In this document: positions 37,958 to 47,557 of the stretch, one piece after another
Numbering within the stretch: position 1 is the first letter of the stretch
Layout of the letters: every line of letters starts with the position of its first letter
Assembly (NCBI RefSeq): GCF_001468265.1
Contig: NZ_LNRZ01000010.1
Coordinates: 62,001-126,000 of the forward strand
From: Sphingopyxis sp. H050
GTDB taxonomy: Bacteria > Pseudomonadota > Alphaproteobacteria > Sphingomonadales > Sphingomonadaceae
Reading direction: 5' to 3'
Length of the DNA stretch: 64,000 nucleotides
Translations under genes and position numbers: made by a program
Notes under the pieces: model-generated
What the model was told of the DNA's origin: nothing
The model's input: only the letters and a program-made list of their open reading frames with translations
Database searches by the model: none

Positions 37958-40342
37958 TTATCCGCGCAGCACCGCCCCGACCTTCGCCGCCGCCGCGACC
38001 ACCTTGTCGGCGATCGCCTTCAGCTCGGCATCGGTGAAGCTTTTCTCCAGCGGCTGCAGCTCGACCTCTACCGCCAGGCTCACCTGTCCCTCGGGCACGC
38101 CCTGCCCGGCGAAGCGGTCGAACAGCCGCGCGTCGACGATCGCCGCCTTGTCGGCGCCGCGGATCGCGCGGACCAGATCGCCGGCCGCCAGCGTTTCGGG
38201 TGCCAGGAAGGCGAAGTCGCGCCGAACCGATTGCAAGGCGGGCGGCGTGAAGGCCGCGCGGGCGGGGCCGCTTGCGCGCTTCGCCGGGACCGCGTCGAGG
38301 AAGATCTGCACCGCCATCACCGGCCCGTCGACGTCGAAATGCTTCGTCAGCGCCGGGTGCAGCGCGCCGAATTCGGCGAGCACCGCCTTGGGGCCGAGGC
38401 GTAGCGTCGCCGACTGGCCGGGGTGCCAGATGCCGGCTTCGGCGACGGCCTCCATCACCTGCAACCGGTCGGCGGGGGCGCCCGCGGCGTCGAGCAGCGC
38501 CAGCGCTGCCGCTTTCGCGTCGAAGGCGTCGAAAGGCGCGGCCTTGCCGGTCTGCCAGCCGCGCGGCGTCTTGTCGCCCGCCATCAGCACGCCCAGCGTC
38601 GGATGCTCGGTGGCGCCGACATAGCGGCGGCCGATCTCGAACAGGCGGATGCTGCCCGCGCCGCGATTCTGGTTGCGCGCGGCGGCGGCGAGCAGGCCGG
38701 GAAGCAGCGACGGGCGCATGACCTTGAGGTCTTCGCTGATCGGGTTCGCGAGGCTCCAGGTGCCGCCGCCGAAGGGCGCGGCCTCGCGCTCGCTGACGAA
38801 CGACCAGGTCACCGCTTCGTGGAAGCCCGCCGACGCAGCCGCGCGGCGCACGCGGCGCTCGACGAGCTGATCGGGGGTCGCTGTCGGCTTCGCGACGCCG
38901 TCGGTTCGCGGCAAGGGCGCCGACGCGATGGCGTCGAAGCCGGTGATGCGCGTGACTTCCTCGACGATGTCGGGGGCGCCGTCGACGTCGCGGCGCCAGC
39001 TCGGCACCGCTACCTTCCACGGATTCCCCTCGGTCACGCCAAAGCCGAGCGCTTCCAGGATTTCGCGTTGCTTGGCGGGTTCGATCGCGATGCCGCCGAG
39101 CGTGGCCGACAGCGCCGGGTCATAATCGACGATCTTGTCTGCGGCGGGCGGGGAGCCTGCGCGCGTCATCGCCGACGCCGTACCGCCGCAAATGTCGAGC
39201 ACATAGCGCGTCACGATCGCGGTGCCGTCGTCCAGAAACGCCGGATCGACCCCGCGCTCGAAACGGCTGCGCGCGTCGCTGGTAAGGCCCAGCGCCTGTC
39301 CGGTCAGCGCGATGCGCTCGGGAGTGAAGTAAGCGATCTCGATCAGGACGTCGGTCGTGTCCTCGCTGCAGCCCGAATGCTCGCCGCCCATGATGCCCGC
39401 GATGTCGTGGACCTCGCGCTCGTCGGCGATCACGGTCATCGTGTCGCTGAGGCTGTAGTCCTTCCCGTTCAGGGCGGTGACGGTTTCGCCATCCTTCGCG
39501 CGCCGCGCGACGAGCGCGCCGCTCAGCTTGGCGCGGTCGTAGATATGGCTCGGGCGGCCGAGGTCGAACATCACATAGTTGCTGATGTCGACGAGCGCCG
39601 AGATTGAGCGCTGGCCGATGGCTTCCAGGCGGCGGCGCATCCATTCGGGCGCTGCAACGCGGTTGTCGACGCCCGCGATGGTGCGGCCGTAGAAGGCGGG
39701 GCAGGCTTCGGGGTCGAGGGTAGCGATCTCGGTCGCGGGCGCACCCGCGCCGTCGATCGCGGGAATGGCGAGCGGCTTCAGCGTGCCGAGTCCGGCGGCG
39801 GCCAGATCGCGTGCGATGCCGCGCACCCCCATGCAATCCTGCCGGTTCGGGGTGATCGAAATGTCGATCACCGGGTCGCCCGCGCCGCTATAATCGGCGA
39901 AGGGTGTGCCGACCGGCGCGTCGGCGGGAAGCTCGATGATCCCGTCATGATCGTCGCCGAGTTCGAGCTCGCGCGTCGAGCACATCATGCCGTTCGATTC
40001 GATGCCGCGCACGGCGGCGACCTTCAGCTCCATGCCATTGACCGGCACCACCGCGCCGGGCAGGCCGAGCACGCCGACCAGGCCCGCGCGCGCATTCGGC
40101 GCGCCGCAGACGACGGTCAGCGGAACGCCGTCGCCGCTATCGACGGTCAGCACCTGCAACTTGTCGGCCTGCGGATGCTTCTCGGCGGTCAGGACGCGCG
40201 CGACGCGGAAGCCTGCGAGCTTTTCGGCCGGATTTTCGACGCCTTCGACCTCATGGCCGATGCGGTTGAGGGTCGCGACGACATCGTCGACGCCATAGGT
40301 GCCGTCCAGATGCTCGCGGAGCCAGTCGAGGGTGATCTTCAT
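37958..40342 (-). CDS. pheT: phenylalanyl-tRNA synthetase beta subunit
   Basis: A 794-residue subunit of the alpha2-beta2 enzyme charging tRNA-Phe. The N-terminal tRNA-binding EMAP domain (about 40-150) has [16 protein letters not shown]. The B3/B4 editing domain, the B5 domain and the C-terminal anticodon-binding ferredoxin-like domain (ending [10 protein letters not shown]) are all present. It overlaps pheS in ATGA (40339-40342). Confidence 0.96.
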   Translation of the reverse strand: MKITLDWLREHLDGTYGVDDVVATLNRIGHEVEGVENPAEKLAGFRVARVLTAEKHPQADKLQVLTVDSGDGVPLTVVCGAPNARAGLVGVLGLPGAVVPVNGMELKVAAVRGIESNGMMCSTRELELGDDHDGIIELPADAPVGTPFADYSGAGDPVIDISITPNRQDCMGVRGIARDLAAAGLGTLKPLAIPAIDGAGAPATEIATLDPEACPAFYGRTIAGVDNRVAAPEWMRRRLEAIGQRSISALVDISNYVMFDLGRPSHIYDRAKLSGALVARRAKDGETVTALNGKDYSLSDTMTVIADEREVHDIAGIMGGEHSGCSEDTTDVLIEIAYFTPERIALTGQALGLTSDARSRFERGVDPAFLDDGTAIVTRYVLDICGGTASAMTRAGSPPAADKIVDYDPALSATLGGIAIEPAKQREILEALGFGVTEGNPWKVAVPSWRRDVDGAPDIVEEVTRITGFDAIASAPLPRTDGVAKPTATPDQLVERRVRRAAASAGFHEAVTWSFVSEREAAPFGGGTWSLANPISEDLKVMRPSLLPGLLAAAARNQNRGAGSIRLFEIGRRYVGATEHPTLGVLMAGDKTPRGWQTGKAAPFDAFDAKAAALALLDAAGAPADRLQVMEAVAEAGIWHPGQSATLRLGPKAVLAEFGALHPALTKHFDVDGPVMAVQIFLDAVPAKRASGPARAAFTPPALQSVRRDFAFLAPETLAAGDLVRAIRGADKAAIVDARLFDRFAGQGVPEGQVSLAVEVELQPLEKSFTDAELKAIADKVVAAAAKVGAVLRG

Positions 40343-41436
40343 GCCGATATCCCTCCGCTCAGCGTGGGCACATTCAGTGCGCCGAACCCGTAGTGCGCCA
40401 GCCAGCGCAGGTCGCCGTCGAAGAAGGCGCGCAGGTCATCCATCCCATATTTGAGCATCGCGAGCCGGTCGACCCCGACCCCGAAGGCGAAGCCCTGCCA
40501 GACATCGGGATCGAGCCCGCAATTGGCGATCACGCGGCGGTTGACCATGCCGCTGCCGAGCAGCTCCATCCACGCATGGCCCTCGTCGTCGCCGTTGCCG
40601 CCGACGATGCGGCGGCCCTTTTCCTGTTTATAGCCGACATCGACCTCCGCCGATGGTTCGGTGAAGGGGAAATAGCTCGGGCGCAGGCGCAGCACGATGT
40701 CGTCGCGCTCGAAATAGGCCTTCAGGAAGGTCTCGAGCGTCCACTTGAGGTGGCCCATATGGATGCCGCGGTCGATGACGAGTCCTTCGACCTGATGGAA
40801 CATCGGTGTATGCGTCGCGTCGCTGTCGCTGCGATAGACGCGGCCGGGAGCTATGATCCTGATCGGAGGCGATTTTTCCATCATCGTGCGGATCTGCACC
40901 GGCGACGTATGCGTGCGCAGCAACATACGCTGCGCGGCACCTTCGCCAACTTCCGGAAAATAGAATGTGTCGTGCATCGCGCGCGCGGGATGCGTCTCGG
41001 GGATATTGAGTGCGGTGAAATTGTGCCAGTCGTCCTCGATCTCGGGGCCCGTTGCGACTGCGAAACCCATGTCGGCGAAGATTTCGGCGAGTTCGTCCAT
41101 CACCTGGCTCACCGGATGGACGCTGCCTTGCGCGGCGGCGGCGGCGGGCAGCGTCATGTCGAGCTTTTCGCTCGCGAGCTTCGCGTCGAGCGCGGCGCCT
41201 TCGAGCGCGGCCTTGCGCGCTGCGATCGCTGCGGTGACGGCTTCGCGCAGGGCATGGATTTTCGGGCCCTCGGCCTGCCGCTCCTCAGGGCTCATCGCAC
41301 CGAGCGTTTTGAGCAGGCCGGTGACGCTGCCTGCCTTGCCCAGCGTCGCGACCCGCAGCGCCTCGAGTCCATCGAGATCGGCCGCGGCTCCGATCTCGCC
41401 CACCAGCTTGGCCTGCAGGGCCTCTGTGTCGCTCAT
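40339..41436 (-). CDS. pheS: phenylalanyl-tRNA synthetase alpha subunit
   Basis: A 365-residue catalytic subunit. The N-terminal coiled coil is followed by motif 1, then motif 2 around TSPVQIRTM ... [17 protein letters not shown], then motif 3 near [17 protein letters not shown]. The frame stays open upstream to 41679; the ATG at 41436 gives the usual [11 protein letters not shown] start. It is the first gene of pheST, with a 145-bp gap to the AraC gene. Confidence 0.96.
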   Translation of the reverse strand: MSDTEALQAKLVGEIGAAADLDGLEALRVATLGKAGSVTGLLKTLGAMSPEERQAEGPKIHALREAVTAAIAARKAALEGAALDAKLASEKLDMTLPAAAAAQGSVHPVSQVMDELAEIFADMGFAVATGPEIEDDWHNFTALNIPETHPARAMHDTFYFPEVGEGAAQRMLLRTHTSPVQIRTMMEKSPPIRIIAPGRVYRSDSDATHTPMFHQVEGLVIDRGIHMGHLKWTLETFLKAYFERDDIVLRLRPSYFPFTEPSAEVDVGYKQEKGRRIVGGNGDDEGHAWMELLGSGMVNRRVIANCGLDPDVWQGFAFGVGVDRLAMLKYGMDDLRAFFDGDLRWLAHYGFGALNVPTLSGGISA

Positions 41437-41581
41437 TGTCGTTCGTCCTGTTCCGGCGGCGCTGCCGCTGCCGGCCTGCGATTCTGTTGTCGGTATGGAG
41501 ACGGCGGCTGCCCGCGCGTCCGTCGCCCGCCGCTTGCACCGAACGCGCTCCGCAATCAAGCCTCTAGGCCGAATTGCGGGC

Positions 41582-42475
41582 TTATCCGGCGGGTTTGTGG
41601 AGGCCCTGCACCGCCTCGCCCGCCGCCGCGGCGCGCGCCAGCGCGGCGGAGCCGAGGATCGGCTTCGGCCGCGCCGCATAGGCGCGCGGGCTCATCCCCA
41701 TGAAGCGCTGGAAATCGCGGGTGAACTGCGCCTGGTCGTAATAATGATAGTCGAGCGTATCGATCCAGCTCATCGCCGGGTCGAGCATGAAGCGCGCGAG
41801 GCTGCGCAGGAAGCGCTGGCGGCGGATCAGCAGCTTGGGCGAAAAGCCGAACGCGCGGCGCGAGAGGCGTTCGACCGACCGCTCCGACAGTCCCAGCCTT
41901 TCGGCGAAAGCGGCGACGCTGGTCAGATCGTCGTCCATGAGCGCGGCATGGGCGGCAGAGATAGCCGGATCGTCGCGCGCCGCCTGCGCCAACATTTTGA
42001 CGAAAGCGTCGTCGATCAGCCGCGCTGCCGCCTCGACATCGTTCGCCTGCCGCAGCCTGTCCAGCAGTGGCGCGAGATCGGCAAAGACCGGATGCGTCGC
42101 GCCGTCGATCGACCGGTCGGCGAGATCCTCGGCGGGCAGCGCGAAGAATTTCGCCCAGCCCGCGGGCAGGATGCCGATACCCCAGGCGCGCATATTGCCC
42201 GCCGCGAAATAGGCCGCCTTGCTCGTCGGTCCGGTGACGATGAAATGCGGGGCCAGCGTGCCGTCGGGATCGATCATCGGCCGCTCGCCGTCGATGAAGC
42301 GCAGATTCGCCCATTCGGGGTGCAGATAATCCTCGACGCGCGTCCCCGGCGGCGTCGCGACCTCGGTCAGATAGATGATGCTGCAATAGGGGCGGAGCGC
42401 CGTCGACACGGGGAAAAAGCGCGTGACGACGCGCACGCCGTCGGCCGGCCTGCCAAGGTCCTGTTGTCCCACCAC
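41582..42475 (-). CDS. AraC family transcriptional regulator
   Basis: A 297-residue protein. The C-terminal two-helix-turn-helix domain covers about residues 185-275: [29 protein letters not shown] and [25 protein letters not shown] are the two helix blocks. The N-terminal region (DUF6597-like in pattern, CSIIYLTE) probably senses a ligand. Targets are unknown. It lies between rplT and pheS, interrupting a normally compact ribosomal-protein/synthetase cluster. Confidence 0.85.
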   Translation of the reverse strand: MVGQQDLGRPADGVRVVTRFFPVSTALRPYCSIIYLTEVATPPGTRVEDYLHPEWANLRFIDGERPMIDPDGTLAPHFIVTGPTSKAAYFAAGNMRAWGIGILPAGWAKFFALPAEDLADRSIDGATHPVFADLAPLLDRLRQANDVEAAARLIDDAFVKMLAQAARDDPAISAAHAALMDDDLTSVAAFAERLGLSERSVERLSRRAFGFSPKLLIRRQRFLRSLARFMLDPAMSWIDTLDYHYYDQAQFTRDFQRFMGMSPRAYAARPKPILGSAALARAAAAGEAVQGLHKPAG

Positions 42476-42489
42476 GGAACAACCCTAGC

Positions 42490-42706
42490 GGGGCTCCACG
42501 CAAAAAAACAACAGCCTAGGCAGTATTTTTGTCGGGTTTTTACAATTTTGGCAGCATTCGCGACGGCATAAGTCGCGGCAGGGGAAACTTCCACCAGCCG
42601 GCGGCTTTCTGCGACCCACGGCTTTTCGGTATGGGGGAGGGGGCGATGGTTTTCCACTGGAGCCATTGTCGGAACGGCGCGAAGGGAGACCTTCGCGCCG
42701 TTCCTG
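42490..42706 (+). ncRNA. candidate small RNA ending in a 15-bp hairpin
   Basis: The region between the AraC gene and rplT (42476-42830) holds an unusually A/T-rich start (TTTTTGTCGGGTTTTTACAA near 42525-42545), a small hairpin GCGAC...GTCGC (about 42560-42577) and a perfect 15-bp stem 42671-42685 / 42690-42704 with a GAGA loop followed by TGTTTC. It could be a small-RNA terminator on the plus strand. No convincing ORF is present. Tentative. Confidence 0.3.
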
Positions 42707-42776
42707 TTTCAGCGCGTCCATTGTCCGCCAACGCGGAAAGCAGCACCGGCCCGCTCCCCACCCGGCCTCCCCAACG

Positions 42777-42811
42777 AAAAAGGGCGGCCCCGTCGGGACC
42801 GCCCTTTTGCT
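42777..42811. terminator. strong bidirectional intrinsic terminator after rplT
   Basis: AAAAAGGGCGG(C/T)CC on one side and GGGACCGCCCTTTT on the other form a long GC-rich stem with a T-run on both strands. It ends the rpmI-rplT transcript on the minus strand. Confidence 0.88.
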
Positions 42812-42830
42812 TCGGCGATGGCCGTAAAGC

Positions 42831-43196
42831 TTAGGCTGCCTTGGGCAGCGCCGCTTTCGCCTGCGCGATGAGGGTGGTGAATACACCGCCTTCGTTCATC
42901 GCGAGATCGGCCATAACCTTGCGGTCGAGCTCGATGCCGGCAAGCTTCACGCCGTGCATGAACTGCGAATAGGTGAGGCCCTCGGCGCGGACCGCGGCGT
43001 TGATGCGCTGGATCCAGAGAGCGCGGAAGCTGCGCTTCTTAACCTTGCGGTCGCGATAGGCGTACTGGCCGGCCTTTTCGACGGCCTGCTTGGCGATGCG
43101 GATGGTGTTCTTGCGACGGCCATAATAGCCCTTCGCCTGTTCCAAAACGCGCTTGTGCTTGGCGCGCGTGGTGACGCCGCGTTTGATGCGTGACAT
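42831..43196 (-). CDS. rplT: 50S ribosomal protein L20
   Basis: A 121-residue assembly protein that in E. coli also represses its operon. [34 protein letters not shown] start and [46 protein letters not shown] core. It follows rpmI by 13 bp. Confidence 0.97.
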   Translation of the reverse strand: MSRIKRGVTTRAKHKRVLEQAKGYYGRRKNTIRIAKQAVEKAGQYAYRDRKVKKRSFRALWIQRINAAVRAEGLTYSQFMHGVKLAGIELDRKVMADLAMNEGGVFTTLIAQAKAALPKAA

Positions 43197-43209
43197 GGTC
43201 TAGCGCTCC

Positions 43210-43413
43210 TTACTTCAGGCCGTAGGGCGCCCAGAGGCGCACATGGGCCGCGTCCGAATCGCTGAGCACGCTGGTGCCGCGGTTGGTGCGGATATATTTG
43301 CTATTGTGCGAAATCAGGCGGTGGCGCTTGCCGGCGACGCCGTGCTTCACCTTGCCCGAGGCGGTGAATTTGAAGCGCTTCTTCACACCGCTCTTGGTCT
43401 TCATCTTGGGCAT
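43210..43413 (-). CDS. rpmI: 50S ribosomal protein L35
   Basis: A 67-residue basic protein: [22 protein letters not shown], then [27 protein letters not shown] precedes the ATG at 43413; longer upstream in-frame starts are not supported. infC, which often precedes it, is not in this window. Confidence 0.96.
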   Translation of the reverse strand: MPKMKTKSGVKKRFKFTASGKVKHGVAGKRHRLISHNSKYIRTNRGTSVLSDSDAAHVRLWAPYGLK

Positions 43414-43490
43414 TTTGGTCTCCTTTTGAAGTCCGTTTGCGTATCGGCCTGGCAGCCCTTGTCGCCAGCCGGTACAATCGGAAGCGGCGC

Positions 43491-43518
43491 GCTTAGGGGG
43501 ATTCGCCCTGAAATGCAA
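43491..43518 (-). promoter_or_regulatory. candidate promoter of rpmI-rplT
   Basis: The minus strand reads TTGCAT (43513-43518), 16 bp, CTAAGC (43491-43496). The leader to the rpmI start would be about 70 nt. Confidence 0.5.
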
Positions 43519-43531
43519 GCGATTCGGGGCC

Positions 43532-43882
43532 CTAAAAACTTGCCCCATCGACCTTCTGGATCGTCAGCGCATCCAGATCGGCGTCGGGCACACAGCGCAG
43601 GTTCACGGCCGCCATCTTCTCGCCCGCGAGCCCGGTGCCCACCGCGAAGCCCTGGCATCCGCATTCGATGCAGAATTGATGGTCGATATTATGCTTGTGG
43701 AATTGGTAGCTGTTGAGCTTCTCGGCGCCGGTTTCGAGCCGGAACCGGTCGAGCGGGACGAAAGCGAGGAGAAAGCCCTTGCGGCGGCAGTGCGTGCAGT
43801 TGCAGCTCATCGCCGTGGTCGGGATGTCGCCCTCGACCGAATAAGTTACCGCGCCGCAGTGGCAGCTGCCTTCGAAAGCCAT
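43532..43882 (-). CDS. GFA (glutathione-dependent formaldehyde-activating enzyme-like) family protein
   Basis: A 116-residue protein with the family's zinc-binding pattern: CHCG (C7, C9), CNCTHC (C27, C29, C32) and [10 protein letters not shown]. Family members bind zinc and often act on glutathione adducts or carbon-sulphur substrates; most are uncharacterised. It precedes, on the minus strand, the rpmI promoter. Single gene. Confidence 0.85.
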   Translation of the reverse strand: MAFEGSCHCGAVTYSVEGDIPTTAMSCNCTHCRRKGFLLAFVPLDRFRLETGAEKLNSYQFHKHNIDHQFCIECGCQGFAVGTGLAGEKMAAVNLRCVPDADLDALTIQKVDGASF

Positions 43883-43895
43883 GGTCCTCTCCCGT

Positions 43896-44678
43896 TCAGT
43901 GGTGACACGCCAATCCTTCGATCACATCCTCGAGCCGCGCCGGATCGCCGAGCGCGATCACATGGCCCGAGCTGTCGGCGTTGAGCGGGTCGCCGTTCCA
44001 GTCGCACATCGTCCCGCCCGCGCCCTCGACGACGGGGACCAGCGCGGCGAAATCGTGGAGCTTCAGGCCTGCCTCGACGACGAGGTCGATATGCCCGCTC
44101 GCGAGCAGGCCGTAATTGTAGCAGTCGCCGCCGAAAACCATGCGCTTGTGCGAGGTCTTCGCCGCCAGCGCCATGAAATGCTCGCCGTCATGGTCGCTGA
44201 AATATTGCGGTCCGGTCGTCGCGAGCACCGCGTCGGACAGGGTGCGGCACGTGCGCGTCGCCGCAGGCTTGCCGTTGAAGAGCGTCGGCTGGCCCATCGC
44301 GCCGACCCAGCGTTCGCCGGCGATCGGCTGATCGATGATCCCGATCAGCGGCCAGCCGTCCTGGAGCAGCGCGATCAGGGTGCCGAAGATCGGCCGCCCC
44401 GCCATGAAGCTGACCGTGCCGTCGATCGGGTCGAGCACCCATTGGCGCGCGGCTTCGCTGCGCTCGGCGCCATATTCCTCGCCGATGATCCCGTCGCGCG
44501 GCGCCTCGGCATCGAGCAAGCGCCGCATCGCCGCCTCGGCGGCGCGGTCGGCCTCGGTCACCGGCGAGGCGTCGGCCTTCGCTTCATGGGCATAGCCCGA
44601 GCGGAAGAAGGGACGGATGGCGGCGCTGGCGGCATCGGCGAGGCGATGCGCGAGGGCGATGTCGGATTCGAGGCTCAT
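43896..44678 (-). CDS. hisN: inositol monophosphatase family protein, probably histidinol-phosphatase
   Basis: A 260-residue metal-dependent phosphatase. The motifs are GEEYG (residues 66-70) and WVLDPIDGTVSF (D83, D86), and the third metal site lies in LHDFAALVPVVEGAGG. The GTVSF pattern and length fit the HisN-type histidinol-phosphatase used by many alphaproteobacteria, but inositol- or adenosine-3',5'-bisphosphate specificity cannot be excluded. The ATG at 44678 is chosen over 44717 because the upstream gene ends at 44680. Confidence 0.85.
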   Translation of the reverse strand: MSLESDIALAHRLADAASAAIRPFFRSGYAHEAKADASPVTEADRAAEAAMRRLLDAEAPRDGIIGEEYGAERSEAARQWVLDPIDGTVSFMAGRPIFGTLIALLQDGWPLIGIIDQPIAGERWVGAMGQPTLFNGKPAATRTCRTLSDAVLATTGPQYFSDHDGEHFMALAAKTSHKRMVFGGDCYNYGLLASGHIDLVVEAGLKLHDFAALVPVVEGAGGTMCDWNGDPLNADSSGHVIALGDPARLEDVIEGLACHH

Positions 44679-44679
44679 G

Positions 44680-45087
44680 TCAGCCGCGATAGTCCCATTG
44701 ACCGGCATTGTCGCCAACGCCTTCGCCGAAGGTGATCAGATTTCCGCCGGGGTCGCGCACCCAGCATTCGCGCTGGCCGTACGGATGGGTCTTGGGCGGC
44801 CCCCAGCGGCTGGCCGGAAGCGCGGCGAACTGCGGCTCGTAGGCCGCGAACAGCGCATCGACGTCGCGCACGTCGATATAGATGTGCGAACAGCCCGGCG
44901 GGTTGAGCGCGCCTGCATCGAGCTGGAGAATGCGAAGTCCGATGCGCTCGCGCTCGACATAGGCATAGCCGCCATCATCGACATGCACGGGGAACCCGAG
45001 CAGGTCGCGATAAAAGGCCAGCGCAGGCTCCATCGCGGCGACCCCGAGAAAGGGCGTCACCTGGATGAAGGGCGATTGGACGCTCAT
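44680..45087 (-). CDS. VOC superfamily (glyoxalase/bleomycin-resistance-like) protein
   Basis: A 135-residue protein made of the paired beta-alpha-beta-beta-beta units of the VOC fold: TPFLGVAAMEPALAFYRDLLGF starts the first, HIYIDVRDVDALFAAY the second, and ECWVRDPGGNLITFGE the end. The bleomycin-resistance-like branch includes both binding proteins and enzymes; function here is unknown. One base separates it from hisN and one base from prs. Confidence 0.82.
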   Translation of the reverse strand: MSVQSPFIQVTPFLGVAAMEPALAFYRDLLGFPVHVDDGGYAYVERERIGLRILQLDAGALNPPGCSHIYIDVRDVDALFAAYEPQFAALPASRWGPPKTHPYGQRECWVRDPGGNLITFGEGVGDNAGQWDYRG

Positions 45088-45088
45088 G

Positions 45089-46024
45089 TCAGTCGAAGAG
45101 CGAGGAGACGCTCGATTCGTCGGCGATACGTTTGATCGCCTCGCCGAGAAGCGGGGCGACCGTTAGCGCGCGGACCTTGCCACTGTCGTTGACCGCGTCG
45201 GTCGGCTGGATCGAATCGGTGATGACCAGTTCGGTGAGTTCGCTCGCCTCGACGCGCGCGACCGCGCCGCCCGACAGCACGCCGTGGGTACAATAAGCGA
45301 CGACGCCCTCGGCGCCCGCGGCCTTCAGCGCGCCCGCTGCGTTGCAGAGCGTGCCGGCCGAATCGACGATATCGTCGATCAGGATGCAGAAGCGGCCCTT
45401 CACGTCGCCGATGATGTTCATCACCTCCGATTCGCCGGCGCGCTCGCGGCGCTTGTCGACGATCGCCAGCGGCGCGTTGTCGAGCCGTTTGGCGAGCGCG
45501 CGGGCGCGGACCACGCCGCCGACGTCGGGCGACACGACCATCAGATTCTTGTCGCCGAAGCGCGCCTGAATGTCGGCGCTCATCACCGGCGCGGCATAGA
45601 GATTGTCGGTCGGGATATCGAAGAAGCCCTGGATCTGCCCCGCATGGAGATCGATCGCCAGCACGCGGTCGGCGCCCGAGGTGGTGATCAGGTTCGCGAC
45701 GAGCTTGGCCGAGATCGGGGTGCGCGGGCCGGGTTTCCGGTCCTGGCGGGCATAGCCGAAATAGGGGATCACCGCCGTGATGCGCTTCGCCGAGGCGCGG
45801 CGGAGCGCGTCGGTGATGATCAGCAGCTCCATCAGATTGTCGTTCGCGGGAAAATTGGTCGGCTGGACGACGAACACATCCTGACCGCGAACGTTTTCGT
45901 GGATCTCCACGAAGACCTCTTCGTCGGCGAAGCGGCGCACGCTGGTGTCGGTCAGCGGCAGCTCGAGATAATCGGCGATCGCGCGGGCCAGCGGCAGGTT
46001 GCTGTTGCCGGAGATGAGTTTCAT
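45089..46024 (-). CDS. prs: ribose-phosphate pyrophosphokinase
   Basis: A 311-residue enzyme making phosphoribosyl pyrophosphate from ribose-5-phosphate and ATP, the precursor of purines, pyrimidines, histidine, tryptophan and [50 protein letters not shown] and [17 protein letters not shown] (PRPP loop) are all diagnostic. It heads a tight set with the VOC and hisN genes on the minus strand. The in-frame TTG at 46033 is less likely than the ATG at 46024. Confidence 0.96.
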   Translation of the reverse strand: MKLISGNSNLPLARAIADYLELPLTDTSVRRFADEEVFVEIHENVRGQDVFVVQPTNFPANDNLMELLIITDALRRASAKRITAVIPYFGYARQDRKPGPRTPISAKLVANLITTSGADRVLAIDLHAGQIQGFFDIPTDNLYAAPVMSADIQARFGDKNLMVVSPDVGGVVRARALAKRLDNAPLAIVDKRRERAGESEVMNIIGDVKGRFCILIDDIVDSAGTLCNAAGALKAAGAEGVVAYCTHGVLSGGAVARVEASELTELVITDSIQPTDAVNDSGKVRALTVAPLLGEAIKRIADESSVSSLFD

Positions 46025-46097
46025 GGGGTGCAAGGCCCTTTCGCGGCGGATGGGATTGCGCGCCCCCTTAGCCAGCGCACGGCGATAGGGGAAGGGG

Positions 46098-46880
46098 TTA
46101 AAGCCAACGGGCGGCGCGCAGTTGCGGCATCAGGTCGCGCGCAACGGCGGCTTCCTGCCCGCCCTTGAGGATGAGCGTCGCGGTGCGACCCTCGCGGCGT
46201 ACCGCGGCGACGGCGTCCTTTGCCACCCACCAGCTGCGGTGGATGCGCAGGCCCTCGACCGGGCCGAGCCGGTCGATCGCGTCGCGCATCCGCATCAGGA
46301 TCAGCTCCTCGCGCCCGTCGCCGATGACGCGGACATAATGATCCTCGCCCTTGAGCGCGCGGACGGGCCCGAAGCCGGGCGGCAGCGGCAGCGCTGACGC
46401 GGCCGGCTCGGACGACGGCGCCGCAGCTTGGGGTTCGGCGATCGCTTGCGGCCGCGCCGCCACGGGCGCGCTGCGCCCGAAGATCGCGACCATCGCGATC
46501 GACACTGCCGCCGCAACGATGGCGATGTAGAGATACATGGTCCAGAAGTCCGGCGACCGCAACGCCGCGGCAAAGCTCCGCCCACTGCCCGTGATGATGA
46601 CGACCAGCGTCAGCGGGACGCTGGCGACGGCGAGCGCGAGCAGGCGGCCTGCGAAGGACGGCATGCCGGTCGCCTCGCACAGCCAGTTTGCGACCACGCC
46701 GGTCGGGCGGAAAAACGCATAGCCGGCGACCAGCCAGATGACCCAGATCGCCATCCGCTGCGCCGGCGGCGCGGTGAATGTGCCGAACGGGCCGAGCAGC
46801 CCGATCAGCAGCCCGAGCGCGACAATCACCAGCAATTCGATCGTCAGCCGCTTCGCCATAGGGCGTCTTGTGCGTGCCAT
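46098..46880 (-). CDS. membrane-anchored LytTR-family DNA-binding regulator
   Basis: A 260-residue protein with a basic start ([11 protein letters not shown]), four predicted membrane segments within about residues 10-140, an alanine/proline-rich linker, and a LytTR DNA-binding domain at about 165-260: [35 protein letters not shown] and [14 protein letters not shown]. Such proteins bind direct repeats in promoters and may sense through the membrane part. The start could also be 46859. It is divergent from the DUF2306-like gene, a pattern that suggests linked regulation. Confidence 0.8.
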   Translation of the reverse strand: MARTRRPMAKRLTIELLVIVALGLLIGLLGPFGTFTAPPAQRMAIWVIWLVAGYAFFRPTGVVANWLCEATGMPSFAGRLLALAVASVPLTLVVIITGSGRSFAAALRSPDFWTMYLYIAIVAAAVSIAMVAIFGRSAPVAARPQAIAEPQAAAPSSEPAASALPLPPGFGPVRALKGEDHYVRVIGDGREELILMRMRDAIDRLGPVEGLRIHRSWWVAKDAVAAVRREGRTATLILKGGQEAAVARDLMPQLRAARWL

Positions 46881-47011
46881 TTCGCGCAGCGTCAATCGGC
46901 CGTCCGCCCGCTTTCGCGAAGAAATCCGCCGCTTTTGCGAAGAGGCGATTGCCCGCGAACGGCCAGCGGGCAGGGAAAGGGCATCGAAGCCGCCAGCAAC
47001 AGGATTGGACC

Positions 47012-47509
47012 GTGACCGCTCTTGCCGCCCCCGCCCATACCGGACATATCCGCCGCATCGCCGCGACCGCACTGCTCGTCCTCGCCGTGATCGTCCTCGC
47101 GCTGCTTGTCCGCCCTTTCATCGGCACGTCGGATTATCGGACCCCGGCCTGGGCGATCTGGGTCCACCTCGCGACCGTCATCCCGGCGCTGCCGCTCGGC
47201 GCCTGGCTGCTCTGGCGCCGGCGCAAGGGCGACGCCGCGCATCGTATCGGCGGGCGCGTCTGGGTGCTGCTGATGATCGTCACCGCGATAGACAGCTTCT
47301 GGATCCGGACGATCACCGGCGGCATCGGGCCGACCCACCTCTTCTCCCTCGTGACGCTGGTGCAGATTCCGCGCGCGATCCTGTTCGCGAAGTCGGGGCA
47401 GATCGAGCGGCATCGGAGGACGATGCGCGGGGTCTATTTCGGGCTGATCGCGGCCGGCTTCTTCGCGATGGCGCCCGGCCGCACGCTGTGGGCGCTGATC
47501 TTCGGCTGA
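47012..47509 (+). CDS. DUF2306-like small integral membrane protein
   Basis: A 165-residue protein with four predicted membrane helices: AATALLVLAVIVLALLV, HLATVIPALPLGAWLLW, a third around GRVWVLLMIVTAIDSFW, and YFGLIAAGFFAMAPG. The conserved R/H-rich loop between helices 2 and 3 (RRRKGDAAHRIGGR) is typical of DUF2306. The GTG start at 47012 is preceded by AGGATTGGACC; the frame is open further up to 46868. Function unknown; it may be controlled by the divergent LytTR gene. Confidence 0.68.
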   Translation: MTALAAPAHTGHIRRIAATALLVLAVIVLALLVRPFIGTSDYRTPAWAIWVHLATVIPALPLGAWLLWRRRKGDAAHRIGGRVWVLLMIVTAIDSFWIRTITGGIGPTHLFSLVTLVQIPRAILFAKSGQIERHRRTMRGVYFGLIAAGFFAMAPGRTLWALIFG

Positions 47510-47557
47510 GCGTCTCTTCGGTTGAACGGGACGGGCGGTTGGTCCTAAAGCCGGGAC

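Noticed and set aside
42529-42834. A 101-codon plus-strand frame between the AraC gene and rplT
   Set aside because: It runs through the 15-bp hairpin and the bidirectional terminator, and its composition is not protein-like.
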